DNA from: a virus
Virus record (IMG/VR): IMGVR_UViG_3300027970_000143
Span: 1 to 23,892 of that record
Length of the DNA stretch: 23,892 nucleotides
Direction: 5' to 3' (one strand)
The number at the start of each line of letters is the position of its first letter. Positions within the stretch are counted from its first letter, which is position 1. The notes under the pieces were generated by a model. That model was not told the origin of the DNA, did not search any database, and saw only the letters and a program-made list of their open reading frames with translations. A program made the position numbers and the translations under genes. Shown here in pieces: positions 14,331 through 22,442 of this stretch.

Positions 14331-15293
14331 ATGGCTATCAACGAGGCATTCGATGAAGTCACGGCGTCTACTTTTGCGAACCGCAAAGGCACGCCAACCG
14401 ACAACATCACGGGCATGAATGCCCTATACAACCACTTCAAGAAAAAGAAGCGGATCACTGAGGACGTATCGGGCGGATCGCGCTTTGAACGCCCCGTGAT
14501 CCTGATGCCGAACACCACGGTCGGGAACTATTCGGGCCTTGGCGCACACAACATTGACGAAGGCGAGAACTTCTCGAACCTCAACGTCGATTGGTCGAAA
14601 AAATACATGTACGTCATCATCTCCGGTGACGAAATGCGCCAGAATAAGGGGCATGAAAAGGCTTACTCGCTGGTGGACGCCAAGATCACGGCGGGCGAAG
14701 CCTCGATTGCCAACCACATGTCTGCCGAAGTCTATTCGGATGGCACCGTGGTTGATGGCATGATGGGTCTGCAGGCTTGGATTCAGGCAAACGGCGCGGG
14801 AACGGTCGGAGGCATCAACTCTGCCCTCTACACCAACTGGCAGAACAAGTACCTCGAAATGTCAGGTACTGACGCTTGGCAGGCCAATATCCGCAAGGAG
14901 TTCAACAAGGCGTTCTTGCTGGCCTCCTACAACGCGACTTCGCCCGATCTGATCGTGGCGTCGAACGACGTTTACAACGCCTACGAAGACACCATCCAGC
15001 AGCAAATTCGCTACATGGACAGTCAAAAGGCGGACGGCGCTCAGGAGAACGTGGCCTACAAAGGCGCTGACGTGATCCACGATGTGAACGTCAACTTCGC
15101 TGGCGCTGCTGAGCGTGCCTACATGCTCACGACCAAGAATTGGGAACTGTGCGAGCTTTCCGAGCTCAAGTGGAAAAAGCAGCCCTACAAGACGCCAGTC
15201 AACGCGGATGGGATTGTGATCCCGTTCCTGTGGGCGGGCCAACAGCTCACGACTTCGCGCCGTACCAACTGCCTGCTGCTCGACGCGGCATAA
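14331..15293 (+). CDS. Major capsid (coat) protein
   Basis: A 320-residue protein after the scaffold, the expected size and place for an HK97-fold coat protein. N-terminal MAINEAFDEVTASTF is followed by a flexible basic arm (KKKKRITEDVSGG), then alternating strands and helices with WSKKYMYVIISGDEM, an EASIANHMSAEVYSDG helix and a Gly-rich turn. The C-terminal segment runs VNADGIVIPFLWAGQQLTTS. Such coats form the icosahedral shell. The ATG lies 6 bases after AGGA at 14321-14324. No processing protease is visible, which fits a scaffold-dependent, non-cleaved coat. Confidence 0.88.
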   Translation: MAINEAFDEVTASTFANRKGTPTDNITGMNALYNHFKKKKRITEDVSGGSRFERPVILMPNTTVGNYSGLGAHNIDEGENFSNLNVDWSKKYMYVIISGDEMRQNKGHEKAYSLVDAKITAGEASIANHMSAEVYSDGTVVDGMMGLQAWIQANGAGTVGGINSALYTNWQNKYLEMSGTDAWQANIRKEFNKAFLLASYNATSPDLIVASNDVYNAYEDTIQQQIRYMDSQKADGAQENVAYKGADVIHDVNVNFAGAAERAYMLTTKNWELCELSELKWKKQPYKTPVNADGIVIPFLWAGQQLTTSRRTNCLLLDAA

Positions 15294-15310
15294 TAGGGGA
15301 GAACTGACAC

Positions 15311-15595
15311 ATGCCTTCTTTTGGTTCATTCGGCAAAGTCGGGTTCTCTGCAACCCGCCGCAGCCTCAAGGCCCGTCACAATCTCAAAGAGGTTGCGATT
15401 GCCAACGATGGGGCTGTCTACGCCTACGGCAAAGCATCCGCTGCCATCGTGGCCGATGCTGCCTGCACCTACAACGCCTCGACGGGTGCCATTACGGCAA
15501 CGGCTGGCGCTGCAACGGCGGACGGGGCTGCGTTTGCTGCCAACGAGTACGGGTTTGTCAAGCTTGACAGCCTGATCACCGACGCCATCGCATAA
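15311..15595 (+). CDS. Small protein after the coat, possible head decoration protein
   Basis: A 94-residue protein with a basic N-terminal third (residues 1-27) and an Ala/Thr-rich, beta-like remainder (AATAGAATADGAAFAA). It is encoded immediately after the coat gene, where decoration or head-stabilising proteins usually lie, and preceded by GGGGAG. The role is assigned only by place and size. Confidence 0.6.
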   Translation: MPSFGSFGKVGFSATRRSLKARHNLKEVAIANDGAVYAYGKASAAIVADAACTYNASTGAITATAGAATADGAAFAANEYGFVKLDSLITDAIA

Positions 15596-15608
15596 GGACA
15601 CACAGCAC

Positions 15609-16316
15609 ATGCAGGCCCATCAAAATGGAAAAGTGTACGCAGCCCCTCCTTCGGCGGCATTGCCGAAGGGGATTCAGGTCGATCTGCGTGTTGAAGGCTT
15701 TGCCGAGAGGGTGAAAACTCTCTCGGATGGCACTCAAAAGACCATCATCGATGTGACCTATGGCCTTCCTGGCCGTTCGTCGTATCTCTCCATCACGTCG
15801 CCGGTTGATGATATTCTGTTCGATCTTGGAAACCTTGACCCTGGCAACCTTCCGCAGGCCGTGGCTCACGCAAAACAGAACATCATCCGTTCGGCTTATG
15901 AATCGTGGCTCGCTAAGTCGGGCCGTCCGGTCCAAGGCACGCCGCTTGCTGAATGGGGCGCGATTGGCGCTCTTGAACAGCAGATTTTGCGGGCGGCTGG
16001 ATTTCAGACGGTTGAAGAATTGGGCCGCGCTTCTGACAGCCGCATGGGCCGCGTTCAGCTTCCCAACGCTAAGGGATTGCGCGACCTCGCCCAACGCGAA
16101 ATGGCATCCGGCAACGGTGCCCGGTTGACGATGGTGGAGCGGGAGCAAGCCGAAACCAACCGCAAGCAGCAAGACCAGATCGAAGAACTCAAGGCGATGG
16201 TTGCCCAGCTTCTCGCCAACGCGACGGCGAATGCCACTGGCACCACTGGCGACGAACCCAAGGCAAAACGCCCATACACCCGCCGCTATGTTGAGGAAGT
16301 GGAAGCCGCAGAGTGA
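15609..16316 (+). CDS. Head-module protein with helix-hairpin-helix-like segment and coiled coil
   Basis: A 235-residue protein. A beta-rich N-terminal third (to about 75) is followed by the segment GRPVQGTPLAEWGAIGALEQQ at about 100-120 and GFQTVEELGRASDSR at about 136-150. This pairing of a G-x-PL-x-W motif with a TVEEL helix-hairpin-helix-like unit recurs in unassigned head-module proteins of podoviruses. A coiled coil at about 180-205 and a basic tail follow. Two units of the dispersed repeat (16233-16250) encode NATGTTGDE before the basic tail. It ends in a GTGA overlap. Confidence 0.65.
   Translation: MQAHQNGKVYAAPPSAALPKGIQVDLRVEGFAERVKTLSDGTQKTIIDVTYGLPGRSSYLSITSPVDDILFDLGNLDPGNLPQAVAHAKQNIIRSAYESWLAKSGRPVQGTPLAEWGAIGALEQQILRAAGFQTVEELGRASDSRMGRVQLPNAKGLRDLAQREMASGNGARLTMVEREQAETNRKQQDQIEELKAMVAQLLANATANATGTTGDEPKAKRPYTRRYVEEVEAAE
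16233..16250. repeat. Dispersed repeat, inverted copy of 7585-7602
   Basis: GCCACTGGCACCACTGGC, the exact 18-base reverse complement of the repeat at 7585-7602. It encodes Ala-Thr-Gly-Thr-Thr-Gly. Confidence 0.6.
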
Positions 16317-16999
16317 ACATTCTCGACCTTGCGCGCCAAATCTCTGACGAATTAGCCCTAACCCGGCCTGTCACGCTGTTTGGTTCGCACAACGAAGGCG
16401 ACACGACCGATATTAAGTTTCGTGTTGCCTTCACTAAGGTCATCAATCACCTTGCCGGTGCTTATGCATGGGGCGTGCTCAAAGAGCGCGTGCAGTTGCA
16501 GGCATCGGCAGGTGTTCCGCTTCCCATGCCTGCCGACTTCAAGCGGCTGGTGCCTGATACGATCTACGATGTGAACGCGCGCCGGTTGCTGGTGCCTGTT
16601 TCGCCATCCCAACACACGCAAATGCTGCGCTATCCAGGGATTGGCTTGTGGCGATACTACCTCACCGGCAAGGTGATGCGATTTGCGCCTACCTATGCGC
16701 CGCTCGTCTCTTTTGAGTACGTGACGAAGAACGTCGGCACCAACGCAGCCGGTGCCAAGATCATGGCGTTTACAGCGGATAGCGACACGCCGATTTTTGA
16801 CGACGATCTGATGCTTCGTGGCCTTGCGTGGGCGATGCGGGAGACGGAACGCCTCGATAGCGCGGCTGAATTCCAACTGTTCCAGCACACGATTGCCGAC
16901 GCCATCAAAATGGACAACGGCGGTCATGTGGTTCGGTCGATGGACGTACCGGCAATGCTTGAGCCGCCACTTCCAACCGTTACAGGGTGGCAGTTCTGA
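16313..16999 (+). CDS. Head-to-tail adaptor (P22 gp4-like / tail tubular A type)
   Basis: A 228-residue protein with GTG start in a GTGA overlap. The N-terminal part is helical (LARQISDELAL and a second helix at about 38-58). A beta-rich middle contains LPMPADFKRLVPDTIYD. The C-terminal helices DDLMLRGLAWAMRETERLDSA and FQLFQHTIADAIK carry the recurrent pattern of adaptor proteins that bind under the portal. It lies between head genes and the propeller protein, as gp4 does in P22. It would close the head and make the tail attachment ring. Its stop forms TGATG with the next gene. Confidence 0.75.
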   Translation: MNILDLARQISDELALTRPVTLFGSHNEGDTTDIKFRVAFTKVINHLAGAYAWGVLKERVQLQASAGVPLPMPADFKRLVPDTIYDVNARRLLVPVSPSQHTQMLRYPGIGLWRYYLTGKVMRFAPTYAPLVSFEYVTKNVGTNAAGAKIMAFTADSDTPIFDDDLMLRGLAWAMRETERLDSAAEFQLFQHTIADAIKMDNGGHVVRSMDVPAMLEPPLPTVTGWQF

Positions 17000-18540
17000 T
17001 GTTGCCGGTGTCGAAAAGCGCCACGATCACCCAAGCGGATCAGCGCACGATCCCGTTTCCCGTCAAGGGGTGGGTCACGAACGCGCCGATTACTGGAATG
17101 CCACCAGACAGCGCCCTACGGCTGCAAAACTGGATTGTGCGGCCTGATGGTCTGCATTTGCGCGACGGTCTGGCCAAACATGTTACTGGCATCGGCGGTG
17201 CGATCAAATCGCTGATCCCGTTCGGGTCGAAGTTGTTTGCAGGCTATGGCGGCTCGCTTCTTGACGTTTCGACGGCGACCGACTTTCCCGCCGCGCCGCT
17301 GTTCAGCATGCACGCCGACGATTGGCAGGGCGTGACGCTAGCGAACGATGGCGGGCCTCGCCTTGTCGTCATGAACTCATCCCCACTCGATAGCGCCCAT
17401 TGGTATGATGGCGCGACATGGCGTGGTTGCGATATTACCGGCGTCGATGGCCGCAACCTGATTTGTCCGTTGCATCATGTGCGCCGGTTGTTCGCAATCG
17501 AGCGCGAAACGGCAACGGTCTGGTATCTGCCGCCTAAGTCAGTCCAGGGTAAGGCTGCACCTATCTTCTTTGCCCCGCACTTGACCAAGGGCGGCAACCT
17601 CGTTGCCATCGCAGCAATTAGCGGGGATGCCTCAAAAGACGCCCAAGACCAGCTTGTTGCGGTTTCTGCGAATGGTGAGGTTGTCATTTATGCCGGTAAC
17701 GATCCTGACAATGCGCAAACGTGGCAGCACGTTGGAACGTGGTCGGTTCCGAAGCTTGTAGGGGCAAAACCATTCATTCAAATGGGTGGAAGCCTTGGCC
17801 TCATGACGGTTGATGGTCTGATTGACGTTCCGGGCGGCTTGCCCAATCCCGATGCAAAGAAGGTGATCGCAGCCCATACAACGCCGATCTATCAGGCTTG
17901 GTTTGATGCGGTCGCATCCCGTGCCACTGGCGAAATCTGGGAAGGTGTTGACGTTCTAGGCGCTGGCCTCATGGTCATCAACTGCACCCGTGGCAACCAA
18001 CCAGCGCGGCAACTCGTGTTGTGCAACAACGCATGGTCGGAATTTACCGGGATCGACGCGACAAGCGTTGCCCAAACGACGGACGGGCTGTTTTTCGGCA
18101 TGAACGATGGCACGGTGGTGAAGTACACCGGAAACACCGACTACGACGCTGAAAACGACACAGAGGTTCCGGTTCGTGGTGTTGTTGCCCACGCCTACAA
18201 CAAGCTCGGCTCTGCAAACCGAAAGTTCGCAACCCGTGGGCGGCTCCAGATGACGGCACCCCAGCCTTACCGGGCCTATACGCGGCTCATTTCGGACTAC
18301 CGCGCAACATCAACCGACGTTGCCGCCCGCTGGATTGCTAACCGGCATTGGTACTGGGATGAAATCTCATGGCCGATGCAGCCCGCAGACTGGGAACGTG
18401 AAAGCACGCCAGCACAGCGCCAATGGCGGTCGATGACGGGAAGCGGGCAAAACTTTTCGCTGTTGCTCGCGGTCGCTGCAAACTGCCCGGTCATCTACAC
18501 CGGCACAGACATCATGTTCCAAAAGGGAGGCCCGCTTTGA
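16999..18540 (+). CDS. P22 gp10-like packaged-DNA stabilisation / tail hub protein (beta-propeller)
   Basis: A 513-residue mostly beta protein. The opening ITGMPPDSALRLQNWIVRPD resembles the start of gp10-type tail accessory proteins. It is followed by repeated strand units with Gly-Asp turns (GSKLFAGYGGSLLD, DQLVAVSANGEVVIYAG, GLFFGMNDGTVVKYTG), as in a propeller. In P22 this protein plugs the portal-adaptor channel and keeps the DNA in. The ATG at 16999 forms TGATG with the adaptor stop; GTG at 16987 is in frame but lies inside the adaptor gene. GCCACTGGC at 17923-17931 is a dispersed repeat copy, read as Ala-Thr-Gly. Confidence 0.8.
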   Translation: MLPVSKSATITQADQRTIPFPVKGWVTNAPITGMPPDSALRLQNWIVRPDGLHLRDGLAKHVTGIGGAIKSLIPFGSKLFAGYGGSLLDVSTATDFPAAPLFSMHADDWQGVTLANDGGPRLVVMNSSPLDSAHWYDGATWRGCDITGVDGRNLICPLHHVRRLFAIERETATVWYLPPKSVQGKAAPIFFAPHLTKGGNLVAIAAISGDASKDAQDQLVAVSANGEVVIYAGNDPDNAQTWQHVGTWSVPKLVGAKPFIQMGGSLGLMTVDGLIDVPGGLPNPDAKKVIAAHTTPIYQAWFDAVASRATGEIWEGVDVLGAGLMVINCTRGNQPARQLVLCNNAWSEFTGIDATSVAQTTDGLFFGMNDGTVVKYTGNTDYDAENDTEVPVRGVVAHAYNKLGSANRKFATRGRLQMTAPQPYRAYTRLISDYRATSTDVAARWIANRHWYWDEISWPMQPADWERESTPAQRQWRSMTGSGQNFSLLLAVAANCPVIYTGTDIMFQKGGPL

Positions 18541-18845
18541 TCGTGAAGGCGGGACCGTTTTGGTCTTGGGTGCTCAAGTCGCTTGGTGGGGTTGGCATCG
18601 CGATGCCTTGGGGCGTTGCGTACATACTACCAGATTATTTTGACGACGAAAGCGTTCACGTCCACGAGCGCGAACACCTTGACCAGATTAAGCGGCTCGG
18701 CCCGGTTTGGTTCACACTCAAATATCTCGGCTTGCTGTGCTGGTATGGCTACGGCATGCACCCGATGGAAGTCGAAGCCCGTCAGCGCGAAATTTACGGC
18801 GTAACCCCGCGCATGTTGAAAGAACGAAAGGGAGCGCAGCCTTGA
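18537..18845 (+). CDS. Small HExxH metallopeptidase-like protein
   Basis: A 102-residue protein with the zinc-binding motif His43-Glu44-x2-His47 (VHVHEREHLDQ) and a downstream Glu78/Glu80 (MHPMEVEARQRE) that could be the third ligand, as in gluzincins. The N-terminal half has a hydrophobic stretch (WSWVLKSLGGVGIAMPWGVA), and a second lies between the two motif regions, so it may associate with membranes. GGGAGG at 18524-18530 leads 6 bases on to the TTG, which forms a TTGA overlap. It sits in the tail module. Whether it cleaves peptidoglycan, virion or host proteins, or only keeps the fold, cannot be told. Confidence 0.65.
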   Translation: MIVKAGPFWSWVLKSLGGVGIAMPWGVAYILPDYFDDESVHVHEREHLDQIKRLGPVWFTLKYLGLLCWYGYGMHPMEVEARQREIYGVTPRMLKERKGAQP

Positions 18846-19357
18846 GCGAAGACACCTCACCAGCCAAACCACAACCCGCCGTTATCGACGGTGTTCTCTA
18901 CGGCATGGACGCTGAAATTGCTGTGTGGGTCAACGAGCGCATGGGCGGCGGTATCGTGCCAACGCTGTTCGTGGGGTTTGGCATCCTCAAAGAGCAAGCC
19001 CCTGAGAACTTCCGCAAGCAAGACGGCCAACTCGACATTCTCGCAGGCTGCTACTTCTACAACTGGCAGAAAGAGAACGACGTTTCAGACATTCACGTCT
19101 GCGTTGCCGTCGATAACATCGCATCGGCCCATCCGACGACGCTTCGCAAGGTTCTCGATTATCCATTCGGACAGCTCAAAGTTCGCCGGATCACGGCAGA
19201 GATCGAAATGAGCAACGAGCGGTCGGTCCGCAGCGCGCAGAAGCTCGGGTTCCAACTCGAAGGCCGTAAGCGCTTTATGGCAGCGGGTGGCGGTGATGTG
19301 GGGGTGTTCGGCCTCTATCCAGAGACGTGCCCACTCTGGAAGCAGGAAGCGGCATAA
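18842..19357 (+). CDS. GNAT-family N-acetyltransferase
   Basis: A 171-residue protein, TTG start in a TTGA overlap. The C-terminal half has the GNAT core: a strand and loop (DIHVCVAVDN, about 82-92), then LKVRRITAEIEMSNERSVRS and AQKLGFQLEGRKRF (about 112-145), the usual beta4-helix4-beta5 signature of acetyl-CoA acyltransferases. It may acetylate a virion or host protein; the substrate is unknown. Proteins of this type occur in the tail region of some podoviruses. It overlaps the HExxH gene, so the two are made together. Confidence 0.75.
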   Translation: MSEDTSPAKPQPAVIDGVLYGMDAEIAVWVNERMGGGIVPTLFVGFGILKEQAPENFRKQDGQLDILAGCYFYNWQKENDVSDIHVCVAVDNIASAHPTTLRKVLDYPFGQLKVRRITAEIEMSNERSVRSAQKLGFQLEGRKRFMAAGGGDVGVFGLYPETCPLWKQEAA

Positions 19358-21445
19358 ATGGCCGATTATCGCGCCATAGCCGGTGTTTTGAACGGGCAAG
19401 AGCCGACGTTCGGGCAACCCGCGCAGAAAACAAAGCCAACGTACCCCGGCGTTGTTCAGGCGCTGGAACCTGATGCGTTTGAACGCCAGTATCAGGGCAA
19501 CCAAGCCAACGGCCCAAAACCGGGTGGCGGGATACCGCAGGCGTGGTCAAATCTCACGACGCCGGTTGGCAACGACACGGGCTTGTTCACGTAGGCACAA
19601 AAGGGCATTTTAGGCGCAACGGGCCTCAATCCGGAGGCTGGCGACGAACAGCGCAACAGCCCGAGCCTTGGCGGCATGGCTCACAACACGATGGCGGGCC
19701 TGCTGCGTATGCCGCAGGAGGTGTACGGCGCTGCGGATCGGCTGCATCAGGCGACGACGGGCTATGGCATCACCGGCACGCCTGCTACGGCACACGCTCC
19801 GCGCGATGGCGAGCTTGGCGGATACAATGCGCTCCCTGATACGCTCAACGTTGCGGGCACGCTGCCGATGGGCGGGCTGTTGTCGGCTGGTGTGCGCGGT
19901 GGGGAAAGTGTCGGGATGGCGGGGGGCAAACTCACGCACGGCGGCAACGGCCCACAGATGAGCGTGGAGCCTTTTGACCTTACCAAACGCATTGCAGCCA
20001 ACGCCAAGAATGACCCGGCGACAGCAATCGAGCAGCCAATTCGCGATGCAATTTTGCGCGGCGCAACAAATCGGCAGATCATAGACGCGGCTGAGCCGTT
20101 GATTGAAAAGCTTCGCGACCAGTACGGCGTTGCTATCATGAACAGCAATTCAAAGGACCCCGCTGTTTTTGGGCAGTGGCTCCTGAATTTACACAAGGGC
20201 GTAACGTCAGAGCCAATGCCGCCGACCCGGCCATTCACGACGTTTGGAGCCTATGCAGATCACCCAGAGCTAGCGCGTTTTAACGACGCGTACGGTGATA
20301 ACTCGGGGCTGGGTATTCCATACGCCGCTGGACCTGATGAGATCAGTGCGCTCTACCGCAAAACGATGGCAGATTACAACGCGGAAACAGAACTACGGCG
20401 CACAGAGAATGTCAGGAGCACATCGGCCAACAACATGGAGTTGCCGCGCCCGGTTGAGGTTCAGTCACGGTCGTTCAATGATGCGCGATTGCTGGATGAT
20501 CCGTCTGTCAGGTTTAGCGACAACGATCTATTCACCAACCCCGGCGACAAATCCACTGTCGGCGTGTTCGGCGCATTAACCAGCGAACATGGCGGCCCGC
20601 AGATGAGCACGGGGGCGGTTCCGGATGGACCAAGCCAATTGACGCAACATCCTAAAAATGTTAATATAAAGAACAAGCATGAAGTTGGCTTCGCACCAAT
20701 ACGGTTAAGAGAAAGACCTTTCAGTGACGACTACAAAAACGCACTTGAAGGCGCGCGAGGAAGCATCCTTACGCATGACATTGATGGGAGGCCACTCACG
20801 GCCCCATACGTCGCAGGAAGACGCACTTTCGGCGGCGCAAACGAACCTCTATCCCCAGATGACATCAGCGGATTACTTGGAAGACTTGGGATACAATCTC
20901 ATTCCGCACCAGAGGGCCGCGTTGACCCTGGACGACCAGGCGCTGTTGGATCAGCCCTAACGTTTGATTCTGGAGGTGTAGCGAAGCGCCAGATTCGCCA
21001 TCTTGATACGCTAACCGATAGCGAGAGAAATCTCGTCATCCCGCATGAGCTTGGCCATCATATTGATGACATGACCGGCAATGCCCCGATTAGCCCATCG
21101 GGGTCAAGAGGGGCATCAGAGGTTTACCATGAGCTAAGCGCAGGCACGGATTTCCCGCGCCATGGTCATGCTACTCCTGAAGATTTTGGGTATCCGCCGT
21201 CAGAAGCACCTAGCGAAATCATGGCTGAGGCGTTCCGCGCATATTTGACGAACCCCAATTATATAAAAACTACGTCTCCGGTGCTGGCTAAAGAATTGCG
21301 TAGGATCGTTAACGACCATCCAGAAATGTCACAGCATTTGCAGCTAAACGGCAACCCCGCCACAGCCGCTCCCATGGCTGGCCTAACCCAAGACCAAAGC
21401 AAGAGAGCAGCGCTTATCGCGGCGCTGCAAGCGGCGGGGGAGTAG
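19358..21445 (+). CDS. Long virion-associated protein with C-terminal HExxH domain, interrupted by an in-frame amber codon
   Basis: Starting at the ATG directly after the GNAT stop, this frame runs to 21445 but contains one TAG at 19592-19594 (codon 79). No frame change occurs, and the 27 codons after the TAG before the next ATG (19676) are open and coding-like (QKGILGATGLNPEAGDEQRN). If the TAG is ignored the product is about 695 residues: a Gly/Pro-rich N-terminus, a Gly-rich hydrophobic stretch (TLPMGGLLSAGVRGG), helices, and a metallopeptidase-like domain with His563-Glu-Leu-Gly-His567-His (IPHELGHHIDD) and a likely Glu in EIMAEAFRAYL (about 620). Without read-through the products would be 78 and up to 589 residues. 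Position suggests an ejected or tail-associated protein. The real gene ends in TAG too. Its last 32 bases overlap the antisense endonuclease gene. Confidence 0.7.
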
Positions 21446-22307
21446 AACGGGAAAGCAGACGTTTTTTTATGTACGAAACGCCAGTCTGAGCTAACCCGAA
21501 CCTGTCTGCGATCACTTGTTGCTTTTCACCTGCCAAAATAGCGGCCTCGATCTGCCGAACAATTTCAGGATCGGTGTTCGGCTTTGAGTTTGGAGCTTTG
21601 CCCTGTACGCGGTCAAGAACGTCCATCGTTGGAAGCCCATCAACGCCAAGTCGATGCACCCACGCCTTACCGTGGCGGATTTTTGAGATAATCCCAAGCG
21701 GCACTTGCAACGTGATTGAAAGCCGCGTGGGAGTAAGTCCTAGCGCCAGTCCTCTCAAAACAGCATCGGCTTGAGCCTGTGTGATGCTGCGACGGCCCAT
21801 CGTGACAAGTTCGACAAGCTTCTTGTTTGCAGGATCGTACTCACGGACACGCATCTTACCACGAAGGATTTCGGATACGCACTTCTCGTGCAGCCCGTAC
21901 TTCTTGCCAATCGCGCGGTACGTCATAAGCGCAGCACGATCTAGTTTGATAGCCTCAATTGTCTCTGATGTGTGACGTGCCGCTGGTCCGTTATCCCCGT
22001 ATGGCATCCGGTCCTTGTTCGCCGCGTCCGCAAGGTTGTCCTTGTGAGTTCCCAAAAACAGATGCCTTGGCCTCACACAGCCAGGGCGGTCGCATTTGTG
22101 GCAGACGTTGAGCATCCCAATTGATCCAATGCCATGAGCGATTTCATAGGCAACCCGGCTTGCAATCATAGGCTTTCCGTTCAGAGAAAAAGCGCCGTAG
22201 CCGTTTGTTCCCTTGGCTGCTTGCCATTCCCAGCAGCCGTTGCGTTCTCCGCTCTTCTTGACCTTAGACCAGAAGCGGCGGCGGATTTCGAGTGAGTGCT
22301 TTGCCAT
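21414..22307 (-). CDS. HNH endonuclease with three helix-turn-helix units (homing-type)
   Basis: A 297-residue protein, the only large minus-strand gene here. Residues 1-105 are an HNH_3-type nuclease: CWEWQ at 25-29, a GYG turn, RVAYEIAHG, then His70-x-Cys72, Cys77, HLFLGTHKDN with His82 and Asn91. Three helix-turn-helix units follow: about 125-150 (TYRAIGKKYGLHEKCVSEIL), 183-212 (LTPTRLSITLQVPLGIISKI) and 255-285 (KQQVIADRFGLAQTGVSYIK). It probably binds a long site and cuts phage DNA lacking the gene. ATG at 22307 on the minus strand; a promoter of its own lies upstream. It is converging on, and overlapping, the preceding virion gene. Confidence 0.85.
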   Translation of the reverse strand: MAKHSLEIRRRFWSKVKKSGERNGCWEWQAAKGTNGYGAFSLNGKPMIASRVAYEIAHGIGSIGMLNVCHKCDRPGCVRPRHLFLGTHKDNLADAANKDRMPYGDNGPAARHTSETIEAIKLDRAALMTYRAIGKKYGLHEKCVSEILRGKMRVREYDPANKKLVELVTMGRRSITQAQADAVLRGLALGLTPTRLSITLQVPLGIISKIRHGKAWVHRLGVDGLPTMDVLDRVQGKAPNSKPNTDPEIVRQIEAAILAGEKQQVIADRFGLAQTGVSYIKKRLLSRSTPPPLAAPR

Positions 22308-22346
22308 TGTTGGAGCCTTTTGTTAGATTGGTAGCCTCGCACCTCC

Positions 22347-22375
22347 AAACTAGATTAAGGATTTTGAGTTGTCAA
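22347..22375 (-). promoter_or_regulatory. Promoter for the antisense endonuclease
   Basis: Read on the minus strand there is a perfect -35 TTGACA (plus-strand 22375-22370), a 17-base spacer and TAGTTT (22352-22347) as a weaker -10. Transcription would begin near 22340 and give a 5' leader of about 30 bases before the ATG at 22307. The remainder of the 132-base gap 22308-22439 holds the mini-frame and ribosome-binding site of the tail gene. Confidence 0.5.
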
Positions 22376-22428
22376 AGCACAGCGTTTCAACGTGACCTGC
22401 CGCACCAAACCCAACAAACAATGGCCTT

Positions 22429-22442
22429 AGGAGGTTAAAATC
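22429..22442 (+). promoter_or_regulatory. Ribosome-binding site with apparent ATC start
   Basis: AGGAGG at 22429-22434, five bases, then ATC at 22440-22442 in the frame of the tail protein. No ATG, GTG or TTG lies between the in-frame TAG at 22428-22430 and the ATG at 22500, which has no Shine-Dalgarno. A five-codon frame (MALGG, 22421-22438) covers the AGGAGG and stops one base before the ATC, so re-initiation is possible. Confidence 0.5.

Noticed and set aside
15576-16172. 198-residue minus-strand open frame
   Set aside because: It lies opposite the head-module gene at 15609-16316 and has no supporting signal.
20724-20960. 78-residue plus-strand frame starting at GTG inside the long virion gene
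   Set aside because: It is out of frame with a gene that has a clear HELGHH domain downstream, and has no ribosome-binding site.
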